This document shows, one piece after another, positions 26,641 through 34,984 of a DNA stretch of 64,000 bases. Position 1 is the stretch's first letter, and every line of letters starts with the position of its first letter. Source of the stretch: Maioricimonas rarisocia (GTDB lineage: Bacteria; Planctomycetota; Planctomycetia; Planctomycetales; Planctomycetaceae). The notes beneath the pieces were generated by a model, which ran no database searches, was not told the DNA's origin, and saw only the letters and a list, made by a program, of their open reading frames with translations. The stretch is from positions 6,440,001 through 6,504,000 of the forward strand of contig NZ_CP036275.1 in the NCBI RefSeq assembly GCF_007747795.1, written 5' to 3'. The translations under genes were made by a program, and so were the position numbers.

Positions 26641-28143
26641 TCAATCGACCGGCTTGAGCACGATGAACAACGTTCCCGTGCCGCGGCGGATCAGCATCAG
26701 GATGCCATCCTCCAGCGACAGGTCCTGCGTCTGTTCTTCGAACTCTTCCGGGGAGCCGACCGGCTTCGTGCGGACCTGAACGATCACGTCGCCCGGCTGC
26801 AGTCCGGCCTGTGCCGCCGATGATCCGGGGGCGACACGGCGGACGAGTACGCCCGAAGTTCCTTCCGGCAGGCGCAATCTCTCGCGCATCTCCTCGGACA
26901 GCTCGGTCACTTCGAGGCCGAACTTCTCGACTCCGTCCGGCTCTGGCGTCGATTCACCGTTCTCACCACGCTGGCTGCGTCGCAGAGCCGGTGTGAAGTC
27001 GCCTGGCATTTCTTCCAGCGTGACATTGATGGTCACCCGTTCGCCGCCGCGCTTGACGATGACCGGATATTGTCTGTCCACTTCGGAGATCTCGACCAGT
27101 TCCTGCAGAACGGTTCGATTGGGGATCTCCCGACCGTCAAACTCGAGAATCACATCTCCTTCGCGAAAACCGGCCCGGGATGCCGGCGTGTCGGGGAAGA
27201 CCTGGCCCACCAGTGCCCCTTTTCCGGCAGGGATGTCAAACTGGCGACGCAGTTCTCCGGTCAGTTCCTGCAGGGCGACGCCCAGGTAGGCCCGCCGCAC
27301 GCGTCCTTCTTCGACGAGCTGATCGGCGACCCAGCGGGCCATATTGACCGGAATCGCGAATCCGACTCCGTCATATCCGCCGCTGCGGGTCGAGATCGCC
27401 GTGTTGATGCCGACCACTTCACCAGTCAGGCTCACGAGCGGACCTCCGCTGTTGCCGGGATTGATCGCGGCATCGGTCTGCAGATAGCTCTCGCGCTCGT
27501 TGATGCCGGTGGCCCGCCCCTTGGCGCTGATGATGCCCGCCGTCACGGTCACGCCGATGTCGAACGGATTGCCCAGCGCCAGCACCCAGTCGCCGATTTC
27601 GGACCGGTCGCTGTCTCCCAGAGGCACAGCCGGCAGCGGGTCGTCCGCGTCGACACGAACGATCGCGACGTCGGAGCGGGCATCGGACGCCCAGGAACTC
27701 GCCTCGATCTCCCGACCGTCGTACAGCCGGACGATGATGCGGTCCGCATCCTCCACGACGTGGCTGTTGGTGAGAACGATGCCGCTGCCATCGATGATGA
27801 AGCCCGATCCTTTCCCTTCCCGCGGAGGAATCTGGCGGTTGCGGAACATCTCCTGCAGATCCGGGCGGTTGCCGAAGAACTGCTGGAACAGTTCGTCGTC
27901 GAGTGGCAAATCGTCCGCTCCGCCGACTTCAACCGCTTTCGTGCGGGTTTCGATCGAGACGACCGCAGGCAGAACCCGCCGCGCCACATCGCGGAACGCG
28001 ACGGACAGGTTCTCAGCAGTCGCCATTTCACGGGTTTGCTGTTGCGTGTCGCCCGGTTGCGAAAGTGCGACCGCGGCGGCGCCGAGGCAGACGCCGCCAA
28101 CCGCCGTCAGAATCCAGAAGCTGCTGCGTTGTGTGTTTGGCAT
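26641..28143 (-). CDS. degP: HtrA/DegP-family periplasmic serine protease
   Basis: Chaperone-protease for misfolded envelope proteins. 500 residues from the ATG at 28143, which has GGAGGAG at good spacing; an in-frame ATG five codons upstream lies before that site and is rejected. A signal anchor (about 8-28) precedes a trypsin-like domain with His128 (TNSHVVEDAD), Asp158 (DARSDVAIV) and Ser232 (NPGNSGGPL), all intact. Two PDZ domains follow (about 275-370 and 400-495); the first has YLGVALQELT and the second SGVLVRRVAPGSSAAQAGL. Length and order fit the Do subfamily. The exact symbol among degP, degQ and htrA is a convention. Confidence 0.93.
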   Translation of the reverse strand: MPNTQRSSFWILTAVGGVCLGAAAVALSQPGDTQQQTREMATAENLSVAFRDVARRVLPAVVSIETRTKAVEVGGADDLPLDDELFQQFFGNRPDLQEMFRNRQIPPREGKGSGFIIDGSGIVLTNSHVVEDADRIIVRLYDGREIEASSWASDARSDVAIVRVDADDPLPAVPLGDSDRSEIGDWVLALGNPFDIGVTVTAGIISAKGRATGINERESYLQTDAAINPGNSGGPLVSLTGEVVGINTAISTRSGGYDGVGFAIPVNMARWVADQLVEEGRVRRAYLGVALQELTGELRRQFDIPAGKGALVGQVFPDTPASRAGFREGDVILEFDGREIPNRTVLQELVEISEVDRQYPVIVKRGGERVTINVTLEEMPGDFTPALRRSQRGENGESTPEPDGVEKFGLEVTELSEEMRERLRLPEGTSGVLVRRVAPGSSAAQAGLQPGDVIVQVRTKPVGSPEEFEEQTQDLSLEDGILMLIRRGTGTLFIVLKPVD

Positions 28144-28341
28144 CGATTCTCCTCCCATAATCCGATCCGGGTGGAAACTCTTGGGAACTTCAAACCGGTT
28201 GAGGGACTGACGTTCGCTGGAGTGAGCGACAACAACCGTCGTCGCGCCGCTGCGTCGTGCCCACCCTCTGATGTTATAGAACGTAGAACGACCGGCAACG
28301 GAACGCGATTCACCCGGCGGGGCGGTCCCGTCGCCCGTCGG

Positions 28342-29022
28342 TCAGCGTAAACCGTAGGACGTCAACAGGCTGCGCGGCACGCCAATCGACACAACGTGGA
28401 CGTCTCCCGTCCACTCGGCCGTGCCGGGGGCATCGAATCCGCGTTTGCGGGCGACAAACGTCGCCGTCCGCTCAGCCCGCACGCACTCACCGAGGCGTTC
28501 ACCGGTATCGCAGTCCATCCCGGACGGCAGGTCGACCGCCCCCACCTGTCCGGGGGCTGCGTTGATGGAAGCGATCACCGCCGGGAGCGGCTCCCGCAGT
28601 TCGCCGCGGACACCTGTTCCGAGCAGCGCATCGACGATCCAGTCCGCGTCTGCCAGGCGTTGCTCGAGGTCGTCGGAGTCCGGTTCCGGCAGAAACTCGA
28701 CGTTCGCGCCCGACTGCTGCAGGACCCGCAGGTTGACCTCGGCATCGCCGGTGATGTCATCCGGCTCGGCGAAGACGAGAGTTCGGACCGCAACTCCCTC
28801 GATTTCGAGGTGTCTGGCGATCACGTAGCCGTCACCACCGTTGTTCCCCTTTCCGCAGCAGATGACCACCTCACCATCGAGTCCCCCCTTGCGAAACACC
28901 CGGGCGGTTTCACGTCCTGCGTTCTCCATGAGAACGACACCGGGCATTCCCAGTTCCTCGATGGCACGCCGGTCGACATCGCGGACGTCGTCGCGTGTCA
29001 GACTCGTGTCGGGCTCAGACAT
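28342..29022 (-). CDS. nnrE: NAD(P)H-hydrate epimerase (YjeF N-terminal domain)
   Basis: Repairs damaged NAD(P)HX by interconverting its R and S forms. 226 residues, the size of a stand-alone YjeF_N protein. Seen are PGVVLMENAGR near residue 27, the phosphate-binding GKGNNGGDGYVIARHL near 57, DALLGTGVRGELREP near 130 and AVDLPSGMDCDTG near 163. The ADP-dependent dehydratase domain (NnrD) often fused to it in bacteria is absent, so it must be encoded elsewhere. It is divergent from the SDR gene. Confidence 0.92.
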   Translation of the reverse strand: MSEPDTSLTRDDVRDVDRRAIEELGMPGVVLMENAGRETARVFRKGGLDGEVVICCGKGNNGGDGYVIARHLEIEGVAVRTLVFAEPDDITGDAEVNLRVLQQSGANVEFLPEPDSDDLEQRLADADWIVDALLGTGVRGELREPLPAVIASINAAPGQVGAVDLPSGMDCDTGERLGECVRAERTATFVARKRGFDAPGTAEWTGDVHVVSIGVPRSLLTSYGLR

Positions 29023-29246
29023 GGTTCAGTGCCACGCAGTCAGGTTTGTCAGTTCGTAATCGGGAAAGCTCCGAAAGGCTCGGCGAGTTCGCGGCCGTCA
29101 CGCCGGCCGGTGCGCCGATTCTAACGCGCCCCCGCAACCTGTGGAGCCCCCGACCGAAGAAGTTGACGAACCGATTGCCACAGTCTGTTGCGGCGACGAT
29201 GATGCTTCGTCGACATCGCGACACCAGGCAGGACGGGACGGAGAGC

Positions 29247-30077
29247 GTGAATCCATCGAAATCGTCAGACGCAGGCCGCTGGGCACTGGTCACCGGTGCT
29301 TCCTCGGGAATCGGTGCCGGGTTCGCCCGGCAACTCGCCGGCCGCGGCTGGAATGTCATCCTCGTGGCGCGCCGTCGCGACCGACTCGAAGAGCTTGCGA
29401 GCACTCTCGAACGCCAGCACGGCATACGAACACTCGTGCTGGCCCGGGATCTGTCCGAAGCGGGCGCGGCAGACGATATCTGGATCCGGACGCGCGACGC
29501 CGGATGCGACGTCCATCTGCTGGTCAACAATGCCGGCCTGTCCCACAGCAGTCGCGTCGAGGAAACCGACGTTGCACGAGTGGAACAACTCCTCGAAGTG
29601 AACATCGTCGCGTTGACCGGGCTGACCTACCGGTTTCTGCCATCCATGCTGGCCCGAAAGAGTGGCGGAATCATCAACGTCGCTTCGACCCTCGCCTTCC
29701 AGCCGGCCGCCTATGTCGGAGCGTACGCTGCGAGCAAGGCTTATGTGCTGCACTTCAGCGAGGCATTGTGGACGGAATGTCGCGACCACGGCGTGACGGT
29801 GACGGCACTCTGCCCCGGCACGACCGAGACCGAACTGTTCGATGCAGCCGGCATGGACGACTGGCTGCGGCGACGCTCGTCGCAGCGGCCGGAAACCGTG
29901 GTTGCCGCGGCACTCGACGGGCATGAACGCCAGCGGTCGATCGTGGTCCCCGGTCTGCGGAACCGGCTTGCCGCGCAGATGTATCGCCTGCTGCCGCGAC
30001 GCATGCTCCTGTCGCTGACGCAGCGTCTGTTCACTCCCACGGGCGAACCGCGGGCAGGTTCGGGGTTCTTAACATGA
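29247..30077 (+). CDS. Short-chain dehydrogenase/reductase (classical SDR)
   Basis: NAD(P)-dependent oxidoreductase, 276 residues, cytoplasmic. The GTG at 29247 has GGAG five bases before it; the open frame continues far upstream without a better start. Seen are the cofactor motif TGASSGIG at about residues 18-25, ARRRDRLEEL typical of NADP-binding members, LVNNAG, and the catalytic Ser in VAST with YAASK (Tyr and Lys). The C-terminal 30 residues are basic and may touch the membrane. The substrate is unknown. Confidence 0.88.
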   Translation: MNPSKSSDAGRWALVTGASSGIGAGFARQLAGRGWNVILVARRRDRLEELASTLERQHGIRTLVLARDLSEAGAADDIWIRTRDAGCDVHLLVNNAGLSHSSRVEETDVARVEQLLEVNIVALTGLTYRFLPSMLARKSGGIINVASTLAFQPAAYVGAYAASKAYVLHFSEALWTECRDHGVTVTALCPGTTETELFDAAGMDDWLRRRSSQRPETVVAAALDGHERQRSIVVPGLRNRLAAQMYRLLPRRMLLSLTQRLFTPTGEPRAGSGFLT

Positions 30078-30166
30078 CGCATCGTTAACATGTGGTGCCT
30101 TTGACATCGCCGGCGGCGCGGCTCACAATTCCTGTTTTCCCGCCACGGCCATGATGGCAATCCGCC

Positions 30167-31423
30167 ATGCAAGATCGAATGCGTCCGCGGCTGCTGCTGA
30201 CGGTTATTGGCCCCGGAATGCTGGTTGCCGCCACCGGTGTCGGTGCCGGGGACCTGGCCACCGGTGCGCTGGCCGGCAGCAAACTCGGCGTAGCGGTTGC
30301 GTGGGCCGTCCTGCTGGGAGCCGGGCTGAAATTCGTTCTTAATGAAGGGCTGGCCCGCTGGCAGCTCTCGACCGGCACGACGATTCTCGAAGGTGCGATC
30401 GCCCGCTTCGGTCGTCCCCTGCGCCTGATCGTGCTGACCTACATCATCGCGTGGACGTACTTCACCGGTGCCGCACTGATGAGCGCCTGCGGTGTTGCAG
30501 CACATGCCATCGCCCCCATCTCTGAGGCGAGCGTTGACAAGGTCCTGTATGGACTGCTGCATAGTGCCACAGCGCTCGTGCTGATTCGCCTGGGCGGCTT
30601 CCCGCTGTTTGAACGAGTGATGCGTTTGTGCATCGGCGTCATGTTCGTCACCGTGCTCGCGACGGCAATTGCACTCCGTCCTGACTGGCAGACACTGGCG
30701 TCGGGGGTGCTGCTTCCCACCATCCCCAACCGGACAGGCGACGGCCTGCGATGGACAGTGGCTCTGGCCGGAGGAGTCGGTGGCACATTGACCATCCTCT
30801 GCTATGGTTACTGGATCCGTGAAGCGGGCCGCACGCGCCCCAGCGACCTGACAACCTGCCGTTGGGATCTGGCGAGCGGATATCTGATGACGGCCACATT
30901 CGGCATCTGTATGCTGATTATCGGCAGTCGTATTTCGGTGGAAGGACGGTCGGCAGAGCTGCTGGTCGTCCTTGCTGACGAACTGCGTGGCCCCCTGGGG
31001 CCGGTTGGACGGTGGACGTTTCTGATTGGAGGATGGGGGGCGGTTTTCAGCAGTATGCTGGGGGTCTGGCAAAGTGTCCCCTATCTTTTTGCAGATGCAT
31101 GCCTGTATCAACCTGGACAGGCGGGAGCCCAGGATCCGGCGCGGTACAGACGGTATTACCGCTCCTTCCTGCTGATGACGGCAACGGTTCCCGTTGCGGG
31201 GATGTTCGGAACGTTTGAACAGATCCAGATGCTGTACGCAGTCTTTGGCGCCTTGTTTATTCCCCTGCTGGCGGTTGGCTTACTATACTTCAACGGCGCT
31301 GGCGGACTGGTCGACACTCAGGCACGCAATTCTGTCCTGACGACCGGTCTGCTTCTGGTGGCGGTTGGTCTGTTCGCAGCATTCGGTTACTTCGAGCTGT
31401 ACAGAAAACTGTTCGGGAATTGA
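30167..31423 (+). CDS. Nramp-like membrane carrier without the canonical metal-binding motif
   Basis: 418 residues, about eleven membrane helices. Helix 1 aligns with Nramp (GPGMLVAATGVGAGDLATGA), but the DPGN metal-binding motif reads GAGD, and the Met-Pro-His of helix 6 is not found at GYWIREAGR. It therefore belongs to the wider Nramp/APC superfamily, but transport of Mn2+ or Fe2+ is doubtful. Its job cannot be told; Mg2+ or another substrate is possible. It lies 89 bases after the SDR gene on the same strand. Confidence 0.75.
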   Translation: MQDRMRPRLLLTVIGPGMLVAATGVGAGDLATGALAGSKLGVAVAWAVLLGAGLKFVLNEGLARWQLSTGTTILEGAIARFGRPLRLIVLTYIIAWTYFTGAALMSACGVAAHAIAPISEASVDKVLYGLLHSATALVLIRLGGFPLFERVMRLCIGVMFVTVLATAIALRPDWQTLASGVLLPTIPNRTGDGLRWTVALAGGVGGTLTILCYGYWIREAGRTRPSDLTTCRWDLASGYLMTATFGICMLIIGSRISVEGRSAELLVVLADELRGPLGPVGRWTFLIGGWGAVFSSMLGVWQSVPYLFADACLYQPGQAGAQDPARYRRYYRSFLLMTATVPVAGMFGTFEQIQMLYAVFGALFIPLLAVGLLYFNGAGGLVDTQARNSVLTTGLLLVAVGLFAAFGYFELYRKLFGN

Positions 31424-31831
31424 GATCGACCTGGTCCTGCTTCGTCCCGAATGACAACCGCCCCGCTGATGCAGGTGTTCCGCCTCGCGATTGCTGCCGG
31501 GATACCTGAAGTGTCACACGATGCCGACTGTCGTTGAACGGACCTGGTCAACCTTCGCACGAACGTGATTCCTGGTCAGTCGCCGACGCAGCCGATTCCC
31601 ACCGGGGAGACTTCGGCAGATGCGGGCCGCTTGCAGACAAAGCCGAAGCTGTTCCCAAAGTGGAATTCGGCCGTTTGCCGCATCGTGCAGGTTTCGGTCA
31701 AATGCAGTGCCACGGGCCGGAAGAGGCTTGTGTTTCCGGAATTTGACACTTAAGTTACCGGCAGGGGCCGACTTAGACATCGCATCAGGAAGGGTCTGAA
31801 GAAACACATTAACAGAGGAGTTGTTGATCTC
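31424..31831. other. Gene-free stretch upstream of the coiled-coil/HTH gene
   Basis: 408 bases with no credible gene, less GC-rich toward the right. It must contain the promoter of the gene at 31832. A TTGACA occurs at 31744 but no matching -10 box was found at the right distance. No hairpin of note. Confidence 0.4.
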
Positions 31832-32236
31832 ATGGCAAAAGCCGTAACCGAGATGTCGCTGGCTGAGTTGGAACGGGCCCTTGAAAGCAAGCGATCGAAA
31901 GTTGACGAACTGCTGCAGCGTCGGGAGAAACTGCAGAAGGAACTCGAGTCGCTGGACGAAAAGATCCGTTCTGTTTCGGGTGGAGGCAAGGTGGAAGGAG
32001 GCGTTCGTCGCCGTCGCCGCCGCGCAAAGAACGAGAAGTCGCTCAAAGAACATGTCGTCGATTGCCTCTCCCGCAACAAGAAAGGCCTGGCCCTGCCGGA
32101 CCTTCACGACAAGGTGCTCGAAGCCGGCTATAAGACCCACAGCCGCAACTTCCGCAACGTGCTCTATCAGTGCCTGTACAATCTGCCGGAAGTGAAACAC
32201 GATCCATCGACCGGAAAATACGTCATGCAGGGCTGA
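31832..32236 (+). CDS. Small coiled-coil protein with basic linker and HTH-like C-terminus
   Basis: 134 residues, strong AGAGGAG upstream. Residues about 7-48 form a charged coiled coil (LAELERALESKRSKVDELL), about 56-68 are a run of Arg and Lys, and about 70-132 look like a winged helix: SLKEHVVDCLSRNKKGLALPDLHDKVLEAGYKTHSRNF in outline, similar to HARE-type domains, with a final LYNLPEVKHDPSTGKYV wing. I infer nucleoid or RNA/DNA binding. It is monocistronic, with its own terminator. Confidence 0.8.
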   Translation: MAKAVTEMSLAELERALESKRSKVDELLQRREKLQKELESLDEKIRSVSGGGKVEGGVRRRRRRAKNEKSLKEHVVDCLSRNKKGLALPDLHDKVLEAGYKTHSRNFRNVLYQCLYNLPEVKHDPSTGKYVMQG

Positions 32237-32275
32237 TCGGCCGGCATGACCATTGGCGCCTTCAAACGCCACGAA

Positions 32276-32312
32276 GCGGGCTCGACGCTCTGACGCGAGC
32301 CCGCTTTCCTTT
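32276..32312 (+). terminator. Intrinsic terminator after the coiled-coil/HTH gene
   Basis: Arms GCGGGCTCG and CGAGCCCGC at 32276-32284 and 32296-32304, then TTTCCTTT. Confidence 0.85.
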
Positions 32313-32393
32313 CATTGGGCGATACGGCTTTCGGCGGCTCCAGAGACCCGGCCGGTCAACTCCTGACCGACCGATCACCTTCTTCAACTGTGC

Positions 32394-33605
32394 ATGGACG
32401 GTGGGATGATCGACAACCTCAACGGAAACTTCGACCGCCGCGCCGTCGACCGCGTCACAAAGCTGATGGCCATCCCCGGCCCGAGTGGACGCGAAGCCGC
32501 GGTCGCTGCACATGTGACCGGGCTGCTCAAGGAAGCAGGCGTTCCCGACTCCGCCATCCGGCATGACTCTGCAGCCCGCCGGGCCGGTACCGGGGGAGAG
32601 ATCGGCAACCTGATCGTCAAACTGCCCGGCACGGTCCGGGGACCGCGACGCCTGATGATGGCGCACATGGACACCGTCCCGCTCTGTGAAGGAGCCGAAC
32701 CGGTTCGCCGTGGCGACTGGATTCACGCCCGCAGTTCTGACACGGCACTGGGCGGGGACAACCGGGCCGGAGTCGCCGTCGTACTCAACTCCGCCCTCAC
32801 GTTGCTCGAACAGGAACTGCCGCACCCGCCCCTCACCCTGCTGTTCACGGTTCAGGAAGAGGTTGGACTGCTCGGCGCCCGGCACGTCACGAAGGGGCAA
32901 CTCGGCAAGCCGGAACTCTGCTTCAACTGGGATGGCGGCGCCCCCAATATTGCCGTCATCGGAGCGACGGGCGACGATCACCTCGACATCGAAGTCCAGG
33001 GACTCGCCAGCCATGCCGGCGCGCATCCAGAGGATGGCGTCAGCGCCATCGCCATCGCCTCCAGGGCGATCGCCGACCTGACCGACAACGGCTGGCACGG
33101 GCTGATCACGAAGGGGCGCAACACCGGCACTTCGAACATCGGCTTCGTCTCAGGCGGCGCTGCAACCAACGTCGTGATGAACCATGTCGTGCTTCGTGCC
33201 GAAGCGCGAAGCCACAAGCCGCAGTTCCGCCGCAAGATCGTCAACGAGTTCCGCAAGGCCTTCGAGCGCGCCGCCCGCAACACGACCAGCGCGGACGGCC
33301 AGACGGGACAGGTTCAGATCAGTGTTCGCGACAAGTACGAAGCGTTCCGGATGCCGAAGACCTCTCCCTGCGTGAAGACGGCACTCGCTGCCGTCGCCAA
33401 AGCGGGAATGGAACCGCAGACGCGGATCGTCAACGGCGGCCTCGATGCGAACTGGATGTACGCCCACGGCCTGCCGACCGTGACGCTCGGATGCGGTCAG
33501 GCGGGCATCCACACCGTCGAGGAAACGCTCCACATTCCCAGCTTCCTTGCCGCCTGCCAGGTCGGAGTTCTTGTCGCCTCGGCCACCGAGTCGTCAGCCG
33601 ACTGA
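32394..33605 (+). CDS. M20-family zinc aminopeptidase (peptidase T-like)
   Basis: 403 residues, cytoplasmic. Metal and catalytic residues fall in the M20 order: MAHMDTVPL (His and Asp), LGGDNRAGVAV (bridging Asp), VQEEVGLLGA (catalytic Glu and metal Glu), CFNWDGG (Asp) and GIHTVEETLHI (His near the C-terminus). The dimerisation lid domain occupies about residues 195-310. Close to tripeptide aminopeptidase-like proteins; the exact substrate is not known. The ATG at 32394 or the one four codons later may be used. Confidence 0.88.
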   Translation: MDGGMIDNLNGNFDRRAVDRVTKLMAIPGPSGREAAVAAHVTGLLKEAGVPDSAIRHDSAARRAGTGGEIGNLIVKLPGTVRGPRRLMMAHMDTVPLCEGAEPVRRGDWIHARSSDTALGGDNRAGVAVVLNSALTLLEQELPHPPLTLLFTVQEEVGLLGARHVTKGQLGKPELCFNWDGGAPNIAVIGATGDDHLDIEVQGLASHAGAHPEDGVSAIAIASRAIADLTDNGWHGLITKGRNTGTSNIGFVSGGAATNVVMNHVVLRAEARSHKPQFRRKIVNEFRKAFERAARNTTSADGQTGQVQISVRDKYEAFRMPKTSPCVKTALAAVAKAGMEPQTRIVNGGLDANWMYAHGLPTVTLGCGQAGIHTVEETLHIPSFLAACQVGVLVASATESSAD

Positions 33606-33625
33606 AAGCGACAGCCGTTGGCGTG

Positions 33626-34582
33626 CTACGGCGCGGGCTGCAGCAGCGAAGTCGCGGGCCGCACCGGCATGCGGGCTTCGAGCCAGTCGAGGATGCGAAT
33701 CGTCGTCTGTTCCCAGTCGAGTTCGTTGATCAGCTCGTGGAGATGCTCGGGGAACAGCCGCAACGTCCGGTCGGCCGACGCCAGCCGCAGCCACCAGGCA
33801 ATGGCTGCATCCGGATCGACGATTTCGTCCGCCTGCCCCTGCAGCAGCAGCAGTGGTCGCCGAATCTGATCCGCCTCGTTCCACGCCTCGTACATCGCGT
33901 CGATGATCTGAAAGTACCAGGCAGCGGTCACGGTCCGGATCGAGAACGGGTCCCGGTCGCGACGTTCGAGGGCCTCCGGATTGCGGGTCAACTGATCGGG
34001 TTGAATCTCCGTCGCGAACCGGGTTCGCGGAGCCACCAGAGCGCAGATCCGCCCGAGCGTCTCTTTCAGCCGGGGCACCTTCACCGCCAGCCCCAGCAAC
34101 GGTGCCGACAGAACAATCGCCGACATGTTGTGCGGGCGGGTTTCGGCATACCGGACCGAGACCAGTCCCCCCATGCTGTGACCGAAAACTGCAGTGGAAT
34201 CGGGGACGAGGTTGAAGTGACTCCAGATCGCGTCGAGATCCCGGAGATAGTGCTCGAACTGCTCGATGTGCGTCGGCACTCCCCCGGACTGTCCATGTCC
34301 CCGGAGGTCGAGCGCCAGCACGCGCCAGCCGGCTGCGTTGACGCGTTCGGCGAAGTGCTCGTACCGACCGCTGTGCTCGCCAGCGCCGTGAATAATCACG
34401 AGCGTCCGCTCTAAACGCTTGTGGGCACCATAGATGCGAACAAACAGATCCGTTGTGCCGTCAGCGTCCGTCACCGTGACGGTCTGCAGATCCACGGGGC
34501 ATTTCTCCCGCGCAGGGTCAGTCGCCAGAGGGGGGATTATGGCATCGGCCTGTGAATCGGGCAACAGCAGAGACTGCCCCAT
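33626..34582 (-). CDS. Alpha/beta hydrolase (monoacylglycerol lipase-like)
   Basis: 318 residues from the ATG at 34582, which follows GGAGAAGG; an ATG four codons earlier overlaps that site. The fold is shown by VIIHGAGEHSGRYEHFAE (oxyanion His-Gly), ALDLRGHGQSGG, the nucleophile elbow GHSMGG (Ser near residue 130) and a late LHELINELD with the catalytic His; the acid is probably in LLLQGQADEIVDPD. This layout is typical of Hydrolase_4 proteins that act on monoacylglycerols or lysophospholipids. The stop is 20 bases from the M20 peptidase stop; they converge. Confidence 0.88.
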   Translation of the reverse strand: MGQSLLLPDSQADAIIPPLATDPAREKCPVDLQTVTVTDADGTTDLFVRIYGAHKRLERTLVIIHGAGEHSGRYEHFAERVNAAGWRVLALDLRGHGQSGGVPTHIEQFEHYLRDLDAIWSHFNLVPDSTAVFGHSMGGLVSVRYAETRPHNMSAIVLSAPLLGLAVKVPRLKETLGRICALVAPRTRFATEIQPDQLTRNPEALERRDRDPFSIRTVTAAWYFQIIDAMYEAWNEADQIRRPLLLLQGQADEIVDPDAAIAWWLRLASADRTLRLFPEHLHELINELDWEQTTIRILDWLEARMPVRPATSLLQPAP

Positions 34583-34984
34583 AACCTTCTCCATTTCAGA
34601 GCGTTACGACAAGATCGCCGACCTGGGCTGTTGCGGGACGGTCACCGGCTCCGTTTCTTGACGAACAGAAGCCCCGACAGTGAGGTACACAAGAGGGACC
34701 GAAACGCGCCCGCAACGACCTGCCACTGGTATCGGCATTCCACGTGGGATGACCGCCACCTGCAAGTGTGGCATCCACGGCACGTCGCGGTCGCGATGAA
34801 TTCCGTAAACTGTTGAATACCATGGTTTCCAGACATCCTGATTGCAGTGGTCCGTACTGCGGATTAGGATTGAAACGGTGACGGATTCCTACGGGCCCGC
34901 TTTTCAGAATCAACTGCGGACGGGCGTCGCGCTGCCGGCCTGTGCCGGCGGACCACTCCCCGCCGTGGACTAAAGGGTGACTCG
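34583..34984. other. Gene-free stretch upstream of the first vWA gene
   Basis: 402 bases between divergent genes, so it holds both promoters. No reading frame with family features, no strong hairpin and no clear -10/-35 pair were found. Confidence 0.4.
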
